A DNA stretch of 64,000 nucleotides, taken from NCBI RefSeq assembly GCF_921293095.1, contig NW_025791658.1, forward strand, positions 7,502,001-7,566,000, written 5' to 3'. Shown piece by piece: positions 1 through 10,459 of the stretch. Made by a program: the position numbers and the translations under genes. The notes beneath the pieces were generated by a model. It was not told the origin of the DNA, did not search any database, and saw only the letters and a program-made list of their open reading frames with translations. The DNA is from Ischnura elegans (taxonomy: Eukaryota > Arthropoda > Insecta > Odonata > Coenagrionidae). The first letter of the stretch is position 1; every line of letters starts with the position of its first letter.

Positions 1-1037
1 AATTCCTATTTTCTGGTCTTCGGTAACGAAATTGTTAAGTTTAGTCCATTTTACTTAATTGGATTAATAAGTGCAAGATTTAGGGATATTAATAGGAATC
101 ACAGAAACACTGATTGAGTATAAAAGTTGATGTATTTTCCATAAAATAATAATTGTGCAGATGTTATTTAGGTTTACTCAGACAAATTCAATCTCATTCT
201 CTTCAGAGAGGACTAAATCACTCACTTTGTCCATTGAAACACTGTTTTCATTAAAAATTCCACTTATACTAGATATGCCACAATCTGAAAAAATATACAT
301 ATTGATCTATCTAAATTAATGATGAAAAGTTTAAAATTCCACGAAACTATCTGTTTAAGGTAACATGATTTTAGGAATGCCAGTTTTGTAAGACTGACCA
401 AATGAGGTCAATGCCTTATTTTTGTTAGAAGCACTCGACTTATTTTATTTAACTGCTATCACAAAGACAAAGCCCTAATAACCAAACAAGTCTTGGTTGT
501 TAGGTTGCTAAGGAACCATGTGAACCGTATCCTGCAACGTATGCAATTGAGGTATTCATCGTGCTTATTCACGGCCTATATCGAACTTCCATCGGTTAAG
601 TTAGACTCGAAACAGACAGATCTTATAAGTCTACAATTTTTCATGTGCCCTCCGGGATATATATACTAACAAGTCACATTAAAGAAGCCTCCGCTTCTTG
701 GAACCATTTATGTCAAATACCATGCTGAAAACACCAGAAAATTAGCAGAACATTACTTAAAAAAGATTGATACATAATTTCCAAAAATTATCTTATAATA
801 TATTCTTAAAAAATTAACTTAAAATAATTATTCTGCCTGCACATAGTCGGTAGCACTGACTGTCAAAGCAAGCGATTATGCCATCCCTATTTTTTAATGA
901 ATATAGATGCTACCGATCCGATAACCATTTGACACGATAAATCGATTACAATGGAATTTCGCCCATCTCTACGGTGAAGATCTTGTCGAAATTTTGTTTG
1001 CAGCTCTCATGGCGGAAATTGAGGAAATGTATGATGT
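1..1037. other. AT-rich non-coding stretch
   Basis: I see no open frame of convincing length, no RNA gene and no repeat structure here. The composition is AT-rich and stop codons are frequent on both strands. It is probably intergenic or intronic DNA. Confidence 0.6.
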
Positions 1038-1226
1038 CCCAACGGTGGCCCAATGATAATCCATTTCGTAGGGCCATCGTTGGGGATTTCCGTTGGGCCA
1101 ACAGCATAAACCGTTTCGTTGGGCCGACGAACAATATCTGCGTTGGGCCAACAGCGGAATTTGGTAGGCATATCCACCCACAATAAGCCAACCGTGACTA
1201 CGGTTCCCCAACCGAGGCCCAACGGT
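1038..1226. repeat. Cluster of GTTGGGCC/GGCCCAAC motifs, possible MITE remnant
   Basis: Six copies of an 8-10 base motif lie within 190 bases in both orientations. CGTTGGGCC occurs at 1091, 1117 and 1141, and a variant, GGGCCATCGTTGGGG, at 1071-1085. The inverted form occurs at 1038-1054 and 1208-1226. The 1091 and 1141 copies share a longer core, CGTTGGGCCAACAGC. The GC content is well above the surroundings. Clusters like this are typical of subterminal regions of non-autonomous DNA transposons, but I could not define terminal inverted repeats or a target duplication. Short open frames crossing it are by-products of the repeat. Confidence 0.5.
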
Positions 1227-4224
1227 CAATGTTATTTGGGTATGGCGCCCTGACGATAGTTATGCTTGAATCCATGCTCATTTTATGCAAGAATTGATGT
1301 TGTGTAGCGTACAATAATTTACATGAACTAACGGTAATCCGCCTACGGATGTTGAAATTTTTACAGGGAACATGGCATTATTTCATATTCTTTTTTTACT
1401 TTTGTGGATTTGCTGCCATTGCAGTTAAGAAACTGTTGTAGTTGTAACCAAAGTGCTACAACAATAATGTGGTCAGGATATTTTTGCTGAAAGGGGGCAG
1501 GGGTTACTTGTTCTACTCAAAAAGGAAGTCATGAGATTAGAGTAAATGGTGGTAACATTGAGAATTGAAAGGATGAATTTAGCTCTTGATATTTGCTATC
1601 GAAAATTTGGCCCCACCCTTTCATGAATATAATTTTCTCGTGCCTCAAAGCCTCACATTTTTGGTGTGACGTAACCTCATGTAAAGCCATTATTAGAAAA
1701 CTGTGGGAATCTTTCGTGGTAGAAGTACTGTCATTCCACATTTATAAATGATACGATCTGGAATTTCTCCTTATTTTTTATATATTTTTTAAATTTTGCC
1801 TAATTTTTAAAAATTTCTATTTCTAGGTGGTCATTCATCTCCAGATTCTTTGGTGGAAGTGGTACTGCCACAACCTTGGAAAACCTCAAATCTTCATGAA
1901 CTTTGAGATTTATTTACATTTTTCTGACTTCCAACCTTCGTCCTTATCCTTTCAGCTCGTCTGTACAGTGTTAATGATAGTGCTTGTGCTTTCATGAATA
2001 AATGCATTGAAAATTTAACAAACAATCACTTCCTTCAATTACCATTCCCGGCCGTCCCCTTTTCCTTTATATTGGTTACTGTTTCGATTGATCTTGTGAT
2101 GTGTATTTCTGTGACTCTCTTGGGTTAAGAATTTAGCCAGGTGTTTTTCAGCCAAGTCTTAATTAGGGTTCCCAAACGTGCATGTAACATTTCAGAATAG
2201 TCATTGAGTCTTAATCTAATATTAAATGTGTCATTATGGGAAGCTTTTAGTAATTAATTTTGGGCCAGTTTTTTTTCATTGCGGATCTAGTAATTTCTGA
2301 ATCGGGTATTACCGTATCCTTGTATTAACCTGCTAAGGATTGCCTGTTTAAGGTGGGCAACTAGGTGGTGTACATTGACTTTGCTTTTCAGTGACGGTTA
2401 TCTTGATTATCATGTTGATGCCGATAGATGGTGAACCGTGTTTAACCGTGATGTTATAAATTTTTGGCGATTGGGACGTAATAACTTCTGTTTTATGTAG
2501 TAGAGCTAATAAAATACGACTGCTAGCAGACGATAACATCTCATATTCAATTCCTTCTAAAGCCAATGTTTTTTGTACATGGACTTTCTAACTGGCTGTC
2601 AATTAAATTAAAAGGCTATTAAATTGCGTCTTAGTGTTCAATTCAGTTAAAGGCATTTTAAGTTCGTTGTTCCAGCGATCAAGAATCATATTTAGTTCAA
2701 TGCAATTTCGTAATGCTGGACGCGCGGACACCCACTACCATCATCTATCGGCGATTCCCTCGCGCGGAAGCTTTTGGGGCCACCTAGCGGCCGGGAGTTG
2801 GAGGGGGCTGCACTCATCATTGACAAACATCACAAAATTCCACAAGGAAACTGCATTCACTACGAGTATGCGTGAAAATGAAATACTTTAGAATGCTCAA
2901 AGAAGAAAGGAATATAAAAGCCAACAATTAATGAATCGCCTGAAACATATATCAGGACGCAATAGCATAGACGGAGAATATTTTAAACAATTTTTGACAC
3001 GATTACGAATTCCGTGGACAGCAAATCCTAAGTAAAGTTTGACCCACAACGCTACTAGTTGATATAAGACATTGCAATCAAAACTCAGTATAGAATCGAT
3101 GTTTTCTAGTTACCCTTTTATCCGTCAACAGCACACCTATAGAACAGGCCAAATATCCCCGTTTTAAGACAATTTTCTTTTCATTTGATAAAATAAATGG
3201 ACCCTACATTGAAATTCATCATTTTTTCAATTTACTGCAAAGAAACTGTTTTTGGTTAATAATAATTCAATCATTTGGCCAGAAAATGAATTTAAGCCCT
3301 ACTTCGTCTTACGCAAGGCCATTATCCATTTACGCTCTTTAAATCTTAAAAATGATTCTAAACTTTCTATGATGTAGCATTAATCGTTCAAAAAATTTCC
3401 ATGAATAAATGTATCAATAAATATTTATATTATGCCACTTATCGTTGAAAATACCTCATTTTTCGATTGTAGGCCTACTGCATACGTTATACTCTAGCGG
3501 TGCAATATGCAACTAAAGTCCGATATCTGAACCGAACCTTACTTGCCTGGGGCGGAATCACAGATATATACACTAGATCGGCAGTGGCGGGGGGTGGGGT
3601 GAAGCTTGGACGCTCGTCTGGCGGCCATGTTGCTTTCACCCACATATGAGTTTGCGTACGTAAGGAACTGGAGGAAAATTACATTGTGAAAGATAATGGT
3701 GATTTGATTAAGGCTTTTAACTATAGAAAACGTTGTCATTTTCGTTTAAGATTGATCAAATTAAAAATAAAGGGAACGATCGTGACACTTACGTGGTAAA
3801 TTAGCCGATCTTTGAGCGGAACATAACCGGGACGAAGTTATAAAATTGGTAATGCAAGCAGAGCTAAGATTATTACTAATTCGGTTCCTGCTCAATATAT
3901 TAGACCTTGAATCCAAATGCAAGAGTTATCTCGATACAGAAATATTGTGCGCCAATGTAAAAGGGGCGTAGGAGATGGGGGAAAATGGTTAACTACGTCG
4001 TCTGCTAGGAACGGTCAGCTTACCTGCTATCGCGAATACATGGTATTGTTCACCCTTAGCTTTACCAGCGGAAATGTCATGCCATTCGAACAAAATAATT
4101 CGACAATTCCAAAGGTTTGATGTTTCCACCAACTGTATGAGTTGTCAATTGTACTGATTTTTAATAAAGTCTCCCAATTCATAAGATACTAGAAGAAATG
4201 CCCCCTAACCTTTCACTGCCACAG
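1227..4224. other. Gene-poor AT-rich region
   Basis: Roughly 3 kb with no recognisable coding sequence. Short GC-richer patches occur near 2720-2810 (including a GCCACCTAGCGGCC stretch) and 3540-3640 (including GGCGGCCATGTTG). They look like remnants of dispersed repeats. No terminal repeats or structural RNA could be recognised. Confidence 0.55.
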
Positions 4225-4300
4225 GGGCGGATCCAGGATTTCTTTCTGGGAGGGGCACAAGCAAGGCCGTATCCAGGATTTTGTTCAGGGGGGGCACAAG
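4225..4300. repeat. Two imperfect copies of a 36-bp GGATCCAGGATTT repeat
   Basis: Copy one (4225-4261) and copy two (4265-4300) share the core ATCCAGGATTT, then a G-run, then GGGGCACAAG. The G-run and the spacer differ. I infer a dispersed-repeat fragment that was locally duplicated; the parent element is not in the window. Confidence 0.55.
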
Positions 4301-4815
4301 GATACCCCGTCATACAAAACGAACGAAATGATAATGGGACGGTATTAAAAATCTAGCATATTTTTTTAGGGTCGGCCAATGCACTGCCATAAGTAATCGG
4401 GCGAAAAATATAACTTAATTAAATTTGATGCTACTTCTTTAAGCCCACTACAATCTAGCTTTCTTTACAAGGCAGGCTGCTTGACGCTGTAAAATGCTTT
4501 TTCAAAGTCGTAAAGAGTCGATGCGACTGAATTCCTATATCCTTAAGCATCAGAAATATAATTTACAATATTTGATATAGGCAGTGGTTTACATTTTCCT
4601 TCACGATCACCCAATTGGGAACTTGAAAACAAGTTATTGGCTTAAAAAACTCACAGATTTCACTCACACACCATTTAATATATAGAATCCACAAAATGAT
4701 CACGTAACTGATTAGCACGAGGTGGAAAGGTTGAATTATTTTGAATGTAACCAACCTCGTTATGAACCACTTTCCACATAGCCTTGTTCAGGGCCGGATT
4801 TACCCAAAGTTACGC
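4301..4815. other. Non-coding flank of the first Gypsy element
   Basis: AT-rich sequence without a credible gene. At its right end (about 4788-4815) is a GGGCCGGATTTA-type stretch that looks like part of another dispersed repeat. It abuts the truncated LTR directly, so it is the probable cause of that LTR's missing end. Confidence 0.5.
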
Positions 4816-5107
4816 TGAACTGCCGGCCGAAAGGCCGCAATATTTATTCAATTTGCCAACTTCCAGTATGTTCTATCTTACTTTTCTTGAACATTAAAGA
4901 AACTTCTAGAAGGGAATTCTAGAAGGCCAGAAAAATTAAATAATAAAACTTTCCGACACGGAGAATCAAACCCGGGCCGCCCGCTTGGGAGGCGACCGCG
5001 CTACCGCTGGGCTATCTGGACTGTTGGTAGAAGGCGATGACGGAGCGTGCTTTAACTTGTCTCCGGGCAAGCGGTGTGGCGGCGAGGCAAGAGGTGCGGC
5101 CGCCACA
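4816..5107 (-). repeat. 3' LTR of CsRn1-like element, truncated at its end
   Basis: I place its start at TGTGGCGGCC (5107 on the minus strand) because this directly follows a G-rich polypurine tract. The next 178 bases are absent from the other LTR copy; bases 4929-4816 are shared with it. The last 88 bases expected from the 5' copy (9518-9431) are missing and are replaced by unrelated repeat sequence left of 4816. An AATAAA signal lies in the shared part. The outer boundary is an inference. Confidence 0.6.
4952..5022 (-). other. tRNA-Gly(CCC)-like sequence inside the LTR
   Basis: The minus strand shows an A-box-like TAGCCCAGCGG (5014-5004), an anticodon-loop-like CTCCCAA, and a B-box-like GGTTTGATTCT (4972-4962), spaced as in a tRNA gene. 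The acceptor arms do not pair well and the T stem has a mismatch, so it is probably not a working tRNA. It could be a tRNA-derived SINE head or an internal pol III promoter. It lies within the predicted 3' LTR, and the right-hand LTR copy lacks this segment. Confidence 0.5.
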
Positions 5108-8100
5108 CTACTTCCCCCCGGGTAAAAACAGCTGGCGTTGTAGCGTACAGGTGAACGAAGAGTCCGACCCGAGCGCGTCGTTGGAGGGGGGGCGGCAGAG
5201 GTGTCCGCGGGCGAAGGCGACGTCCCGGTCGATGGCGCGGAAGATGGTTTTCCGGAGGTCTGTTCAGAAGGTCTCGATGTCCTTTCTTGAAAATCGTCCG
5301 GCTGGAGAATGTGCACAGGCTTAAGTCGGTCGATGGAGACGACTGTTGGTTTCCCGTTGATGTTGATGGTGAATGTTTTCTCGCTGCGGGTGATGACTGG
5401 ATATTGCCCTAGATATGGTGGCTGGAGGGCCGTCCGAACTGCGTCTTGTCGCAGGAATACGTGCGACGTCGTGGCTAGAGCTTTGTGAACAAAGATTTTC
5501 CGGCTGTTGGAATGATGAGTCGCAGGAGTTGGTCTCACTTTTGACATGTGAGTACGCAACCGAGAGACCAGATCCTCAGAACCGATGCTTGCCGGAGAGT
5601 CGGCGAAGAAATCACCCGGGAGACGTAGCCGTTCTCCATAGAGGAGTTCCACTGGTGAAGCCTACAGGCCCTCGCGCCAGGTGGTGCGGAGTCCGAGGAG
5701 AACCATTGGCAGTGCGTCGATCCAGGACTCCGGGGAGTGCGTCATTAGTGCTGTCTTGAGAGGGCGGTGCCAACGTTCTAGCATTCCATCAGCTTGAGAA
5801 TGGTAGCTTGTGGTAGGGTGAAGAGCAATGCCCAGGGTGGCGCAGAGCTTTTTGAAGAGTCCTCATTCGAACTGTCGTCCTCGATCGCAGGTGAGGCGTT
5901 TTGGACAACCGTAGTGGGCAACCCATCGTAGGAGAAAACCTCGGCAGACGGATTCGGCAGTGATGTCGGCGAGAGGTTCTGCTGTCGGCCAACGTGAAAA
6001 GCGGTCGATCATCGTGAGAATATATCGGAACCCAGAGGCGTAAGGCAGAGGTCCGACGATATCGACGTGGACGTGGTCGAAACGTGCTGTAGGTATGGTG
6101 AAGTTAGCCAGAGGAGACAATACGTGACGATGTACTTTGGATCGCTGGCATGGAAGGCAATTGCGAACCCAAGTGCGACAGTCCTTGGACATGTACGGCC
6201 AAACGTAGCGGTTGGATATGTTTTTAAGAGTGGAGTTGGAACCGGGATGGTCACGACTGTGGACTTGATCAAAGACACGGTGTTGTGATATAGGGTCGAG
6301 GCGTGTCCATAGATGTGTCACACCAGAGTTTGACGGTTGTTCCAGGAATTGGCATTTGAGAAAGCTTGAGTGAAGTACCGCTGTCGAGGAGTCCACGAAG
6401 TTCTTCGTCGGTGTCCTGCGAACGGGGCAAGGCGACGAAGTCTAACGGTGTAGAGGCGCTGACAGATTCCACTCTTGACAGACAGTGGGCGACGACATTG
6501 TTCTGGCCGGAGACGTGGCGTACGTCAGTTGTGAATTGAGTGATGAACTCCAGGTGTTTCAACTGACGTGGCGAGCAGCTGTCAGCGTTCTTGGTACGAT
6601 GGCTAAAGGCGAAAGTCAATGGATTGTGGTCCGTAAAATGGCGAAGTCGCGGTCTTCTACCATGTTACGGAAGTGTTTCACTGCCTGATACATCGCGTAG
6701 AGTTCTCTGTCATAGGTGCTCCACATCCGTTGCGACGGCTTTAGTTTCCGTGAAAAGAAAGCGAGCGGTTGCCAATTGTCACCTGAGCGTTGCTGCAAAG
6801 CAGCACCAATCGCAGTCTGGCTGGCGTCGACGAAGAGGGCCAGGGAAGCTTCAGGGTCCAGGTAAGCTACAATGGTAGCCCGGGCGAGACGGGTTTTGCA
6901 TTCTTGGAAGCTGTGAAGAAGTTCCTGAGTCCAGGTGATTGGCGTGGAACTCTTGACTGAAGGACCTTGCAGGAGCGCGTTGAGTGGTGTCTGGGCTGAA
7001 GCTGCGTGTGGAATGTGGGGCCTGTAAGAGTTGAGCATACCCAGGAAACGACGGAGGTCTCGAATGGTCTTCGGCTGTGGAAAGTCGTTGATGACAGCAA
7101 CTTTTTCGGGTAGGGGTGAGCACCCATCAGAAGTTACGGAGTACCCGAGGAAGGTGACTTTTGTAGCTCCGAAGACACATTTGGCTGGATTAATGACGAT
7201 TCCATAGTGAGAAAGGCGTTCGAAGAGGGTGTGGAGATGCTGAAGATGCTCCTCTTCCGTGTGTGAGAACACAAGGATATCGTCCAGATAGGCGTAGCAG
7301 AAAGGAAGTCCTTCTAGAGCTCCGTCGATGAAACGCTGCCAGGTCTGCGCGGCGTTCCGAAGTCCAAATGGCATGAAGTTGAATTCAAAAAGGCCAAATG
7401 GAGTTATAATGGCTGTTTTGGGGATATCCTCTGGAGCCATGGGAATTTGTGTGAAGGCTTTTGCCCAGTCGACAACGCTAAAAATGTTGCAGCCGTGGAG
7501 GGCAACGGAGAAATCTTGCAGAGTGCGAACTGGATAGCGATCTGGGATAGTTCGACCGTTGAGCTTCCTATAGTCACCGCATGGGCGCCACCCATCGTTT
7601 CATTTGCGGACCATGTGCAGAGGCGAGGCGAAGGGGCTGTTGGAGCGACGTGCCGTACCTTCGCGGAGCATGGCATCGAACTCAGCTTTAGCAGCGCGGA
7701 GGCGGTCTGGGGCCAGGCGTCGATCTCGATGATATATGGGAGGTCCAGGTGTAAGCTCGATGTGATGCTGTGTTTGATGGCGCACTTCTCTTGGAGCGCC
7801 TGGAGGTTTGGTGATTTCAGGAAACTTGGCGAGCAGGCGGCGATACGCTGTTGTGCCGGGGATTGTCCGAATGCTGGCCTGACGAGAAAAAGCACGGTGT
7901 CCCTGAGTACACAGGCCAGTAACTTGGTCGATGAGCTGGCTAGTTTTTAAATCCGGAACCAGGTGAAAATGATCGAGGAAATCCGCTCCAATGAGTGGCT
8001 CGCTGACTTTGGCGACGGTGAAACGCCAGACAAAATCACGACGAAGGCCTAAGTTGAGTCGGAGTGGCATCGTCCCATATGTGCTGATCCGGTATTCGTT

Positions 8101-8313
8101 GGCCGCGGAGAGATCGTAGTTGGTTTCCACTCGTCTGTCATTGCAGAACTTTACCGGAAAGATTGACAGATCAGAGCCGGTATCGACGAGAAATCGATGA
8201 CGGGAGTATTTATCAGTAATGAAAAGGCGGCTGCTCCCTATAGGGTGGGCGGTGGCCGCCGTCACTGCTCGCCGCTGGAGTTTTCCGTAGCTCGGGAGCA
8301 GGGCGCTTGGCAC
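4966..8313 (-). pseudogene. pol: Gypsy pol polyprotein (PR-RT-RNaseH-IN), broken
   Basis: Pol overlaps gag by about 50 nt in the -1 frame. In order it has an aspartic protease (DTGSD, about 8196-8182), reverse transcriptase (FSVVDWAKAF, MPFGLRNA, YLDDILVFS), RNase H (LFVDAS, YDRELYAM), integrase with an HHCC zinc site ending NCLPC, and a DDE core (HVDIVGPLP, TCDRGRQFE, ADGMLERWH). A basic C-terminal domain follows, then a Pro/Ser/Thr-rich tail that runs into the LTR and stops at 4966. Lesions are an in-frame TGA at 7600-7602 just before the conserved DGWRPCGDYR stretch, a TGA at 5863-5865, a TAG at 5662-5664, and a frame change near 6636 that is reversed near 6278. Domain order is otherwise complete. 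It would make the enzymes for reverse transcription and integration if intact. Confidence 0.9.
5111..5119 (-). promoter_or_regulatory. Polypurine tract of CsRn1-like element
   Basis: The minus strand reads GGGGGGAAG immediately before the inferred LTR start TGTGGCGGCC. Such a tract primes plus-strand DNA synthesis in LTR retrotransposons. The pol frame continues through it, so the end of pol overlaps the LTR. Confidence 0.55.
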
Positions 8314-9398
8314 CTCCTGGCTGCATTACCGAAGCGCCGATGGTAGTAGCACAAGCTGGCGTCGTCGGCTGGGTGGTAAGTCTGGGAGGGGCTTCTGGAC
8401 CGTGAGGGAAAATAGTCTCGGCTGCGGGAACTGCTGCGTGAGCGCCGGTGCTGATCGTTTAGTTGCGAGAGGAGAGCCGTTAGTTGTTTTTCGAGGCTCC
8501 CCAGTCGTCTGGCCAGCGAAGAGAAATCTGTTGAGCTTGTTGTAGCGCAGACGGCGGGAGCTGAAGTGTCCGTTGAGCTGGCAACAGCGTTGACGGCTAG
8601 GGCTGGTGGTGGAGGCAGCGGTGTGATCTCGACGATCCGATCGGCGATTTTGGCGAGTTCGTCTAGCGGCAGTGTTGTCTGTGCTTGCAGAATAGCTTGG
8701 ACGGTAATTGGAAGGCGCGTCAGCCATATTTGTCGCAAGAGTGTATCCTGGATTTGGAATGATCCGTTGAGTAAGCGCAGATGGCGTAGGAGTTGCGACG
8801 GCTGCCTATCCCCAAGTTCTTCAGCCTGAAGGAGTTGCCTAACCCTCTTTTCCTCGGAGAGTGAAAGGCGGCGGATAAGCTCATTCTTCAGGTGTTCATA
8901 CCGGTTTTGAGCTGGTGGATTTGATAGAATGTCTTCCACTTCCTCGGCGAAATGTTTGTCCAATATGGAGACGACGTGGTTGTATTTAGTCTCTTCCCGT
9001 GTTATGTTGGCAAGCTCGAACTGCGCCTCGGCTTGTGCGAACCAAACTAAAGGCTTACTTGGCCAGAAGGACGGTAGTTTCACGGCTACGCGGCATGCCT
9101 CGTTTTGATTGGTTGCCTGGAGTCGTGCGGCATTTGCTTCGGCGTCGTGCTGGGGTGGCGGAGGTTGCGAAGGCTGCTGCTGCGGTGGTTGCTGTGGCGG
9201 CAAAAGTGGCTGCGGTTTTTGCTGCTCTGCCGCAAATGCCTGTTGAAATTGTTGGGCCTGATTGGCGAGGGCCTGCTGCTGTTGTCCAACAAGCGCCTGT
9301 TGTGCTTCCGCATGTTGCATAGCCGCAGTCTGGAGTTCTGTTCGAAGGTCGTTCAGTTGACGAGTAAGCTCGGCGATTTTTTCGTCCTTGCTGGGCAT
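8262..9398 (-). CDS. gag: Gypsy gag protein with CHCC zinc motif
   Basis: A 378-residue structural protein if started at the ATG at 9398. This ATG lies just after the primer-binding site; the open frame upstream of it runs through the LTR. Visible regions are an N-terminal coiled-coil-like segment (KDEKIAELTRQLNDLRTELQ), a long Gln/Pro-rich tract, a capsid-like helical core (starting near the VKLPSFWPSKPLVWFAQAE region), an Arg/Ser-rich stretch, and a C-terminal CX2HX9CX3C motif at residues 350-367. CHCC instead of the usual CCHC is known from CsRn1-clade elements. The frame is intact, unlike pol. The two frames overlap at 8313-8262, which implies -1 frameshifting. The overlap contains G GAA AAC, which is not a canonical slippery heptamer. 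Confidence 0.85.
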   Translation of the reverse strand: MPSKDEKIAELTRQLNDLRTELQTAAMQHAEAQQALVGQQQQALANQAQQFQQAFAAEQQKPQPLLPPQQPPQQQPSQPPPPQHDAEANAARLQATNQNEACRVAVKLPSFWPSKPLVWFAQAEAQFELANITREETKYNHVVSILDKHFAEEVEDILSNPPAQNRYEHLKNELIRRLSLSEEKRVRQLLQAEELGDRQPSQLLRHLRLLNGSFQIQDTLLRQIWLTRLPITVQAILQAQTTLPLDELAKIADRIVEITPLPPPPALAVNAVASSTDTSAPAVCATTSSTDFSSLARRLGSLEKQLTALLSQLNDQHRRSRSSSRSRDYFPSRSRSPSQTYHPADDASLCYYHRRFGNAARRCQAPCSRATENSSGEQ

Positions 9399-9417
9399 TG
9401 CTGGTTGCGTTCGTAGT

Positions 9418-9429
9418 TCGGGGTCACCA
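9418..9429 (-). promoter_or_regulatory. Primer-binding site for tRNA-Trp
   Basis: The minus strand reads TGGTGACCCCGA, complementary to the last 12 bases (TCGGGGTCACCA) of eukaryotic tRNA-Trp with its CCA end. It lies one base downstream of an LTR ending in CTACA. This placement fixes the inner edge of the 5' LTR at 9431. Confidence 0.8.
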
Positions 9430-9430
9430 A

Positions 9431-9632
9431 TGTAGCAGGCGTCGAAGTAGGCTGCTATCAATGAAGATTCGATGGAATGGTTTGGACGATGTTTATTGAT
9501 TCGTGTATAATTCCACACTGAACTGCCGGCCGAAAGGCCGCAGTATTTATTCAATTTGCCAACTTCCAGTATGTTCTATCTTACTTTTCTTGAACATTAA
9601 AGAAACTTCTAGAAGGGAATTCTAGAAGGCCA
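9431..9632 (-). repeat. 5' LTR of CsRn1-like element, truncated at its start
   Basis: 202 bases between the primer-binding site and the Ulp1-like fragment. Bases 9519-9632 match 4816-4929 with one substitution. Bases 9431-9518 have no counterpart on the left side. If the polypurine tract at 5111-5119 is real, the first ~178 bases of the LTR are missing here. Confidence 0.65.
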
Positions 9633-9667
9633 AAGAAGTTTGCAAGGTTGGTTCATTCTCCGTCAAA

Positions 9668-10222
9668 ATGTATGAATTGAAGTTCTTAGATTTTCTAATA
9701 CCACCGGAGGAAGTCAGTGCAATTCGTAAAGTCTTCCCTGATTTTTAGAGAGGTTGGCTGTATGACATGATCATCGCAGCTTTCTTGTGGAAAATTGCTG
9801 AGTCTGTCCCTTCAGTTTTTTTCAGTGGATCCAGTTATTTATCAATATGTCACTGGAAAAATCTTTCAATCCCGGCCAATGGCAATCTTTGGTAAATCTG
9901 ACCTTTCCTGTGTTACTAGAATAGTCATTCCCCTCAATGTTTGCAACTCACACTGGACCCTTATTGTTGCTTTGCCATTAGAAAGGAAATTAGAAGTCTA
10001 TGACCCTGCTGCAGATGTTATTCACCACACTAATAATTTTGCCATTCAAAGATGGATAAAAGTGCTTAGTGTCTTATTTGGATGCACTGAAAGGGATTGG
10101 GAAGTGTCATCGCCAGAGCATTTTAAGCAGAGAGACATTCATAACTGTGGAGTTTTCATTTGTTGCTATGCTGAAACAATACTACAGGGAAGGTTGATCA
10201 AAGAGTCATTTGATGCAGACAA
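9668..10222 (+). pseudogene. Ulp1/C48 SUMO-protease-like gene fragment, split by a transposon
   Basis: From an ATG at 9668 the frame runs to a TAG at 9746. It continues in the same frame with GWLYDMIIAAFL, matching the WLxDxxI start of Ulp1 domains, and changes frame near 9800-9820. The second part has the C48 cysteine-protease triad: His in NSHWTL, Asp in EVYDPA, Gln in FKQRD and Cys in NCGVF. Ulp1/SENP enzymes cleave SUMO or related modifiers, and related domains also occur in some large DNA transposons. The frame is cut at 10,222 by the inverted-repeat transposon. After its far end (13,549) the bases AAGTATAGGTAG would add Lys-Tyr-Arg-stop, a plausible Ulp1 end. The stop and frameshift make it a pseudogene. 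Whether it was a host gene or transposon cargo is open. Confidence 0.75.
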
Positions 10223-10340
10223 CCCTAACAACACCGGATATCCTACGGATATCCGTTTCAGGTCCGCTATGTCCTATCTAGGTCCGCCGGCAATCAGGAT
10301 ATCCGTCGGATCTCCCACGGATATCCGAAGCCGGATGATC
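10223..10340 (+). repeat. Left terminal inverted repeat and GGATATCC-rich subterminal region
   Basis: The terminal 12 bases, CCCTAACAACAC, match the complement of the right end. Within the next 110 bases GGATATCC or near copies recur (around 10,236, 10,247, 10,297 and 10,318). They are interspersed with repeated GGTCCGC segments. Confidence 0.7.
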
Positions 10341-10459
10341 CGAAAAATGTCCGTATGGGATGATCATAGGATATTCTGTTACAGAGCTATAATAACAATA
10401 ATATACAATTGTTACCATTATTGCATTCAGATTTGCACAATACCAATGCAGTTATACCA

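Larger units (their letters stand above)
4816..9632 (-). mobile_element. Degenerate Ty3/Gypsy retrotransposon, CsRn1-like
   Basis: The element reads right to left: partial 5' LTR (9632-9431), tRNA-Trp primer-binding site (9429-9418), gag, then pol in the -1 frame with protease, reverse transcriptase, RNase H and integrase, then a G-rich polypurine tract (5119-5111) and a partial 3' LTR (5107-4816). The gag nucleocapsid motif is CX2HX9CX3C, the CHCC arrangement known from the CsRn1 clade, and a tRNA-Trp primer is also typical of that clade. Pol carries three in-frame stops and a roughly 360-nt frame-shifted interval, so this copy is not autonomous. The 114 bases common to both ends (4816-4929 and 9519-9632) differ at one position. 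No target duplication is visible, in line with both LTRs being truncated. Confidence 0.9.

Noticed and set aside
4816-4929. 114-bp complete LTR of the first Gypsy element
   Set aside because: The tRNA-Trp primer site at 9418-9429 and the G-rich purine tract at 5111-5119 lie away from these limits, which implies longer, truncated LTRs.
4952-5022. Functional tRNA-Gly gene
   Set aside because: The acceptor arms do not pair and the T stem is imperfect; only box A, anticodon loop and box B are good.
7447-7950. Plus-strand open frames opposite gag and pol
   Set aside because: Shadows of the minus-strand Gypsy frames; no domain is recognised.
8262-8313. Canonical slippery site in the first Gypsy element
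   Set aside because: The overlap has G GAA AAC, which does not fit X XXY YYZ, and I see no strong stem next to it. The -1 relation is clear but the signal is not.
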